DNA from: Leptospirillum sp.
GTDB taxonomy: Bacteria > Nitrospirota > Leptospirillia > Leptospirillales > Leptospirillaceae
Reading direction: 5' to 3'
Assembly (NCBI GenBank): GCA_027315205.1
Contig: DAHUYM010000002.1
Coordinates: forward strand, 1-64,000
DNA length: 64,000 nt
Shown: positions 59,914 through 64,000 of the stretch, one piece after another
Numbering within the stretch: the stretch's first letter is position 1
How the letters are laid out: every line of letters begins with the position of its first letter
Program-made: the position numbers and the translations under genes
The notes under the pieces: model-generated
What the model was told of the DNA's origin: nothing
Database searches by the model: none
Seen by the model: only the letters and a program-made list of their open reading frames with translations

Positions 59914-61119
59914 ATGTCGGAAAAGCGGAGTTTGAGAAATCCCTTTCGAGCCGGAGTCAGGGATGTTCGCGGCCTGATTTTAGCCCTGATGTGTTTGACG
60001 AGTGTCCTGGGCTGTTCGTCCCTGGTTCCGGTGCCCGGGATCCCCGACCGCAAGGCGGATCTCTATTCCGTGTCCATGATGGGGGCGGACCTTGTCCGTG
60101 GGGGAATCCTGAAAGTCACGACATGTTCAAGCCGCTACATGGACGTCGACTATAGATGGCCGGCCGAAACCCCGACAGAGAAACTCACTGTGCAAGTGGC
60201 ATGGCCCGCCAACTTCAACGCGAACCAGGACGAAGTGGTCGTGCCCCTTGCCGCCCGGTTCAGTAAAACGGCGGCCGGGGTTCGCCAAACCGTCAGGCTT
60301 CGCGGGTACGTCCATTTTGCAAACATGTCGACCTGCCGGATCCGTAAGGCCGTCTTCGTTCCGAGCGATGATCCTTCCGTCATCGAACCGGATATCATGG
60401 TACTTGCGACTGATCCGTCTGTTCATAGGGACCCTTGGGCTCCAAGGGCCATACTCTTCACCGGATTTCGCATACTCCTGAATGAATCCTTGACTATTGC
60501 CGGCCCCGTTCCCTTCAAGCAGGAATCCGGAGAATCCCGTTTTCCGGTCGTTCTGTCGAACGGGGTTTTGCAGGAAAACAGGGATTTGCGGGGCGTGAAC
60601 CCCCCCGAGCTGAACGGAATGCTTTCGATGGATTTGTGGTTCCATGGAAAACCGTTCACGATTCATGCGAGAGGGAACGGTGACAACGGACTTTTTATCG
60701 TCAAAAACCGCCATACTGTCGGAATGGGGGTTCTTCTTCCGGAGGTCCTTCCTCCCCTCGCGAACCCGGAACAGAATTATCGGTTCGCCCTCGGTGGAGG
60801 GCTCCTGGTCGACGGCCCTGTCGGAATCGAAGGGACGGTTCATTTTTTTACCCAAGACGGAACGTTCGCCTTGTCCGGAAGGATGAACCAGGCAGGTTCG
60901 ATCCTCTCTTCGTTCCGGGCCTTCGGGGAATACCGTATGGGTCCCGAATCCCGATTCCAGATCCCTGGGGAGATCGATGTCCCGTTCGAGTTCAATCATC
61001 GTCCGATAACCCTCGTATGGCTTCCGGACCCGGGCCGGAAGACCTACTGGATCGGTTCGGTCGATCAAAATCTGTTCGGTGTCGCGGATCCGTCTCCCGG
61101 TCGGACCCGTCCGCCTTGA
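59914..61119 (+). CDS. Hypothetical large lipoprotein
   Basis: About 401 residues from ATG 59914; the frame is open back to 59857 but the signal peptide fits the later start. Lipoprotein-type signal: RGLILALMCLTSVLGC. The mature part is beta-rich (LTVQVAWPANFNA, VVPLAARFSKTAAG, TVRLRGYVHFAN, LNGMLSMDLWFHGKPFT, YRFALGGGLLVDGPVGIEGT) with few charged helices; no known family is recognised. It is probably exported and anchored at the inner or outer membrane. Followed by a small single-span protein gene. Confidence 0.7.
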   Translation: MSEKRSLRNPFRAGVRDVRGLILALMCLTSVLGCSSLVPVPGIPDRKADLYSVSMMGADLVRGGILKVTTCSSRYMDVDYRWPAETPTEKLTVQVAWPANFNANQDEVVVPLAARFSKTAAGVRQTVRLRGYVHFANMSTCRIRKAVFVPSDDPSVIEPDIMVLATDPSVHRDPWAPRAILFTGFRILLNESLTIAGPVPFKQESGESRFPVVLSNGVLQENRDLRGVNPPELNGMLSMDLWFHGKPFTIHARGNGDNGLFIVKNRHTVGMGVLLPEVLPPLANPEQNYRFALGGGLLVDGPVGIEGTVHFFTQDGTFALSGRMNQAGSILSSFRAFGEYRMGPESRFQIPGEIDVPFEFNHRPITLVWLPDPGRKTYWIGSVDQNLFGVADPSPGRTRPP

Positions 61120-61140
61120 ACGAACTTCTGGAGATCACAC

Positions 61141-61332
61141 ATGGATGAAACGGTCGAACAAAAGGAGAAAACACCCGATCCCTCACCGGAGAGTTCTCCC
61201 CAGAGGTCCCGGATGATGACCATTTTTTTCAGGATTTTCACCGTTCTGGAGTTCGGGTTCCTGGCGTTTATCCTTTTCGATCTGTTCCGGAAATATATCG
61301 TGACAGGGAATCTGGACTGGTGGAAAAAATAG
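61141..61332 (+). CDS. Small single-span membrane protein
   Basis: 63 residues: a polar N-terminal 25 residues rich in Glu, Pro and Ser, then a membrane helix (IFRIFTVLEFGFLAFILFDL) and a short basic end (DWWKK). A GGAG-like site lies eight bases before ATG 61141. It overlaps the uracil-DNA glycosylase GTG start by 13 bases, suggesting a shared transcript. Function unknown. Confidence 0.6.
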   Translation: MDETVEQKEKTPDPSPESSPQRSRMMTIFFRIFTVLEFGFLAFILFDLFRKYIVTGNLDWWKK

Positions 61333-62072
61333 GGCGGGATTTCCCCGACTCAATCGAGCAGGTCACAGAAAATATAACCGTTTGCCGAGCCTGTACGAGG
61401 CTTGTGGAATATCGGGAAACCGTCGCGTCTGGGAAACGGGCGATGTATCGCTCCCAGACATATTGGGGGCGCCCTGTACCGGGTTTCGGAGATCCGGATG
61501 CCGTTCTCTGGATCGTCGGGCTGGCTCCTGCGGCTCATGGAGGGAACCGGACCGGAAGGGTTTTTACGGGAGACCGTTCGGGGGATTTTCTTTTTCGTGC
61601 ACTCTTCGAGACGGGGTGGGCGAAATTTCCGCTATCAACGGGGATCCGGGACGGGCAGGAATTGTTCGGGTGCTACATTTCGGCTGCGGTTCGATGCGCC
61701 CCTCCCGAAAACAAACCGGATCCCGATGAATTCGAGAGGTGCCGGACGTTCCTGGAACGTGAAGGGCGGGTCCTTGCCAAGGTGAAGGCGGTCCTCGCGC
61801 TGGGAAAAATGGCCTTGGGTGCGTGGGTTCAGGCGATGAGGTCGTTCGAACCGGACGTGTTCCGAAGTATTCCCGCCTTCAGGCACGGTCATGAAATCGC
61901 ATACCCCGATCCCTATCCGCGGCTGTATGTTTCTTACCACCCGAGCCAGCGGAACACGCAAACGGGACTTCTTACACGGTCGATGATGACCGGGACGCTT
62001 TCGAAAATCCGTACGGACATTCAAGGTGAACGGGATGAATGTCGCCAAACTGGGGGGAAAAGCGGAAAATGA
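61320..62072 (+). CDS. Uracil-DNA glycosylase, family 5-like
   Basis: 250 residues from GTG 61320. Motif 1 GLAPAAHGGNRTGRVFTGD identifies UDG family 5 (UdgB-like), and VSYHPSQRNTQTG is the second catalytic loop. Cysteines at ITVCRACTRL, CYISAAVRCAPP and ERCRTF are in positions that hold a 4Fe-4S cluster in families 4 and 5. It removes uracil and related bases from DNA, a need in organisms exposed to heat, acid or oxidants. The C-terminal 20 residues are basic and outside the domain. Confidence 0.9.
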   Translation: MEKIGRDFPDSIEQVTENITVCRACTRLVEYRETVASGKRAMYRSQTYWGRPVPGFGDPDAVLWIVGLAPAAHGGNRTGRVFTGDRSGDFLFRALFETGWAKFPLSTGIRDGQELFGCYISAAVRCAPPENKPDPDEFERCRTFLEREGRVLAKVKAVLALGKMALGAWVQAMRSFEPDVFRSIPAFRHGHEIAYPDPYPRLYVSYHPSQRNTQTGLLTRSMMTGTLSKIRTDIQGERDECRQTGGKSGK

Positions 62073-62103
62073 TGGAAACGGCGGGAGCCGTACGAGATTT
62101 AAT

Positions 62104-62180
<77 letters not shown>

Positions 62181-62186
62181 GACTGA

Positions 62187-62215
62187 ATATTAGGAAAACA
62201 CTCCCGGGAAGTCAA
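62187..62215 (-). promoter_or_regulatory. Sigma-70-type promoter of initiator tRNA
   Basis: On the minus strand TTGACT (62210-62215) and TAATAT (62187-62192) are separated by exactly 17 bases, and transcription would start within a few bases of the mature tRNA 5' end. Very close to consensus. Confidence 0.8.
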
Positions 62216-62258
62216 GAAAAGCCGTTCGAAAACCGAAAAATGAAGGGCAGGGACAGGG

Positions 62259-63668
62259 TTGGAAATCTCGTACGATCTCGTCATCGTTGGAGGAGGACCG
62301 GCGGGGTATGTCGGAGCGATCCGCGCCGCCCAACTGGGGATGAAGGTGGGCCTCGTCGAAGAGAAAAAAGTGGGGGGGACCTGCCTGCATGAAGGATGTA
62401 TCCCAACCAAGGTCCTTCTTGAAGTGGCGGGATTTCTGAATCGGGCGGCCCGTGCCGAAGAATTCGGTGTTCGAGTGGAGCCTCCCGTCCGGGATCCCGA
62501 CGGCGTGTTGCGCCATCGGGATTCCATCGTGAACAGGCTCTATCATGGGGTCCAGGGGCTCCTGAAAAAGAACGGAGTCGAGATCTTCAACGGGAAAGGG
62601 ATTCTCACAGACCCCGGTTCGGTTTCCGTCAGGGCGGCGGATGAGAGTGTGAGCGGGTCCGGCGCGATCCTGAAGAGCCGGTATATCCTACTCGCGACCG
62701 GGTCGCGACCCAAGCCGTGGCCCGGGCTTCCATTCGGGGAGGGACCGGTATTCGACAGCACCGCGGCATTGTCCCTCGATCCCCAGGGTAAAAAAGTGGG
62801 AATCGTCGGGGGCGGTGTCGTCGGGGTTGAATTTGCCGATATTTTCCGATCGTTCGGCGGAGATGTGACCCTTCTCGAACGGGAAAACCGCCTAATCCCC
62901 TCGGAGGACCCGGAGATTGCCGATTTGCTTCGGAAAGAGTACGAAAGAAGAGGGATCGAGGTCCTTACGGGCTGCGGGATTGTGTCGGCCCAACGGAATT
63001 CCGAAAGGGTCCGGATCCGGGTGGAAAGGGCCGGGGTCGAAGAAACGAGGGAGTTCGATGCCGTTCTCGTGTCGATCGGGCGGGTCCCCAACCTCGAGGG
63101 ACTGGGACTCGAAGCTGTTCCCCTTTCCCGGACCCGAGCCGGTTTCCTGAAGGTGGACGAGGTCCAGTGGACAGGGAAGGCCGGCATCCATGCGGCGGGC
63201 GATTTGACCGGGGGCCCGATGTTGGCGCATTTCGCAAGTCACCAGGCCATCGTTGCCGTCGAGCATATCGCCGGAAAAACGCCGCTTCCGGTCGATCCTC
63301 TTCGCGTTCCGAGAGTGATCTATTGCCATCCGGAGATCGCATCGGTGGGATTGACTCTTCGGGAAGCTGCAGAAAGAGGCATCGAAGCGAAGGAAGGACG
63401 GTTTCCGCTGCTGGGAAACGGCCGCTCCCTCATTCATGGGGATCGAAGGGGAATCGTGAAGGTGGTGGCCGATCCAAAGAATGGCCAGATCCTCGGGTTC
63501 CAGGGGATAGGTCCGGGTGTGTCCGAGATGATCGCGCTCCTCGCCTACGGAATGGGGGATCACAAGGGCATCTTCGGATTGCTCGACACAGTATTCCCCC
63601 ATCCGACAGTCAGCGAAGCGATCTGGGAAGCGGGAGCCGACGTCTTCGACCGGGCTATGCACCGATAG
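62259..63668 (+). CDS. lpdA: Dihydrolipoyl dehydrogenase
   Basis: 469 residues from TTG 62259. FAD/NAD flavoenzyme of 2-oxo acid dehydrogenase and glycine cleavage complexes. FAD site DLVIVGGGPAGYVGAIRA, redox disulfide C42 and C47 (GGTCLHEGCIPTK), NAD site VGIVGGGVVGVEFADIF, the second FAD part IHAAGDLTGGPMLAHFA and the C-terminal catalytic HPTVSEAI-(W)E. No E1 or E2 component lies in the window, so the enzyme may serve several complexes. Divergent from the tRNA gene, with overlapping control regions. Confidence 0.93.
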   Translation: MEISYDLVIVGGGPAGYVGAIRAAQLGMKVGLVEEKKVGGTCLHEGCIPTKVLLEVAGFLNRAARAEEFGVRVEPPVRDPDGVLRHRDSIVNRLYHGVQGLLKKNGVEIFNGKGILTDPGSVSVRAADESVSGSGAILKSRYILLATGSRPKPWPGLPFGEGPVFDSTAALSLDPQGKKVGIVGGGVVGVEFADIFRSFGGDVTLLERENRLIPSEDPEIADLLRKEYERRGIEVLTGCGIVSAQRNSERVRIRVERAGVEETREFDAVLVSIGRVPNLEGLGLEAVPLSRTRAGFLKVDEVQWTGKAGIHAAGDLTGGPMLAHFASHQAIVAVEHIAGKTPLPVDPLRVPRVIYCHPEIASVGLTLREAAERGIEAKEGRFPLLGNGRSLIHGDRRGIVKVVADPKNGQILGFQGIGPGVSEMIALLAYGMGDHKGIFGLLDTVFPHPTVSEAIWEAGADVFDRAMHR

Positions 63669-63718
63669 AAACGGTCGTCCGGTAGACAGAACCGATCTAC
63701 AGGAGGGAATCCCAAACT

Positions 63719-64000
63719 ATGGGTTTCTTCATTTTTACCCGGTCCTTGAGAGATACCACCGCTGCAAAGAAGATATTGGAATTGATGGTCAACGACAGCC
63801 AGACCGCCTGCTTCCTCGTGGATTCTGAGGGGAAGATCATTCTTTTCAACGACACCCTCACGCTTCATGTGCGATGGTCGGTCAACGCGCTCGCCCGTAA
63901 ACCATTCGCGGCTCTCTACCATCATCTGGCGTCACAGGGCAAGGATGATGATTCCAAAATCCCCGTCCCGGACACGCTGTTCCACGATTTCACCGTTTTC
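63719..64000 (+). CDS. PAS-domain protein, 5' part only (runs off right edge)
   Basis: 94 codons are visible. AGGAGGGAAT precedes ATG 63719. A helical start (RSLRDTTAAKKILELMV) leads into a PAS-like fold (CFLVDSEGKIILFNDTL, LARKPFAALYHHLA). This looks like the sensory part of a histidine kinase, diguanylate cyclase or chemotaxis-like protein; the output domain is beyond the window. No signal peptide is present in this part. Confidence 0.65.
   Translation, partial: MGFFIFTRSLRDTTAAKKILELMVNDSQTACFLVDSEGKIILFNDTLTLHVRWSVNALARKPFAALYHHLASQGKDDDSKIPVPDTLFHDFTVF

Overview
The window is a bacterial chromosome segment (high-GC, densely packed, no mobile elements, rRNA or CRISPR arrays seen). Many genes are Gram-negative in character: OmpA/Pal lipoproteins, LapA/LapB-type LPS assembly proteins, a Fur regulator and beta-barrel-like secreted proteins. 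An archaeal/eukaryotic-type phenylalanyl-tRNA synthetase, a threonyl-tRNA synthetase without TGS domain, a DUF2844/DUF3443 pair and an absence of sugar or amino-acid catabolic clusters would fit a Leptospirillum-like member of Nitrospirota. That assignment is my inference; no marker in the window proves it.

Layout. 0-3.1 kb (minus): HtrA-type protease (cut by the left edge), YceI protein, double-CDGSH Fe-S protein and a PA0069-type radical SAM protein. 3.2-6.5 kb is a decaying patch: a frameshifted HD-GYP gene, an orphan OmpR-type response regulator, a YccF gene with a frameshifted tail, an unknown gene and a PAS-EAL remnant that has lost its middle. 6.7-13.7 kb (minus): ferritin-like protein, B12-binding radical SAM protein, DUF3443/DUF2844 pair, a glyoxalase-like protein fused to LRV repeats, and acetyl-CoA synthetase. 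13.9-18.3 kb (plus): aldo/keto reductase, then thiG-thiE-M23 peptidase-thiD. 18.3-21.5 kb (plus): thrS-infC-rpmI-rplT with a clear promoter and terminator, then a GNAT acetyltransferase. 22.1-28.0 kb (minus): queD-oppD-oppF-pheS-pheT, the first four joined by ATGA stop/start overlaps.

28.4-54.6 kb is almost entirely plus strand. After a beta-barrel-like protein, a YCF48-like lipoprotein and fur (minus), a 23 kb head-to-tail run begins at the rplU promoter: rplU-rpmA-obg-proB-proA-nadD-rsfS-lapAB-comF-dinG-lysR-AAA ATPase-nuclease-like-BI-1-ilvE-polA-TPR-membrane protein-coaE-galU-lon-thiL-DUF2062. Many neighbours overlap by 4 bases, so translation is probably coupled. 54.5-64 kb holds envelope lipoproteins (two OmpA-domain proteins and others), rnr, a family-5 uracil-DNA glycosylase, an initiator tRNA-Met with a near-consensus promoter, lpd, and the start of a PAS protein cut by the right edge.

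Functionally the window is mostly housekeeping: translation (thrS, pheST, infC, L35, L20, L21, L27, Obg, RsfS, tRNA-fMet), thiamine (thiG, thiE, thiD, thiL), proline (proBA), NAD and CoA (nadD, coaE), DNA repair (polA, dinG, UDG) and envelope assembly. The best candidates for something undescribed are the coupled AAA ATPase/PD-(D/E)XK-like pair at 42.0-43.5 kb, the glyoxalase-LRV fusion at 10.9-11.7 kb, and the archaeal-type PheRS embedded in a queD-oppDF operon.
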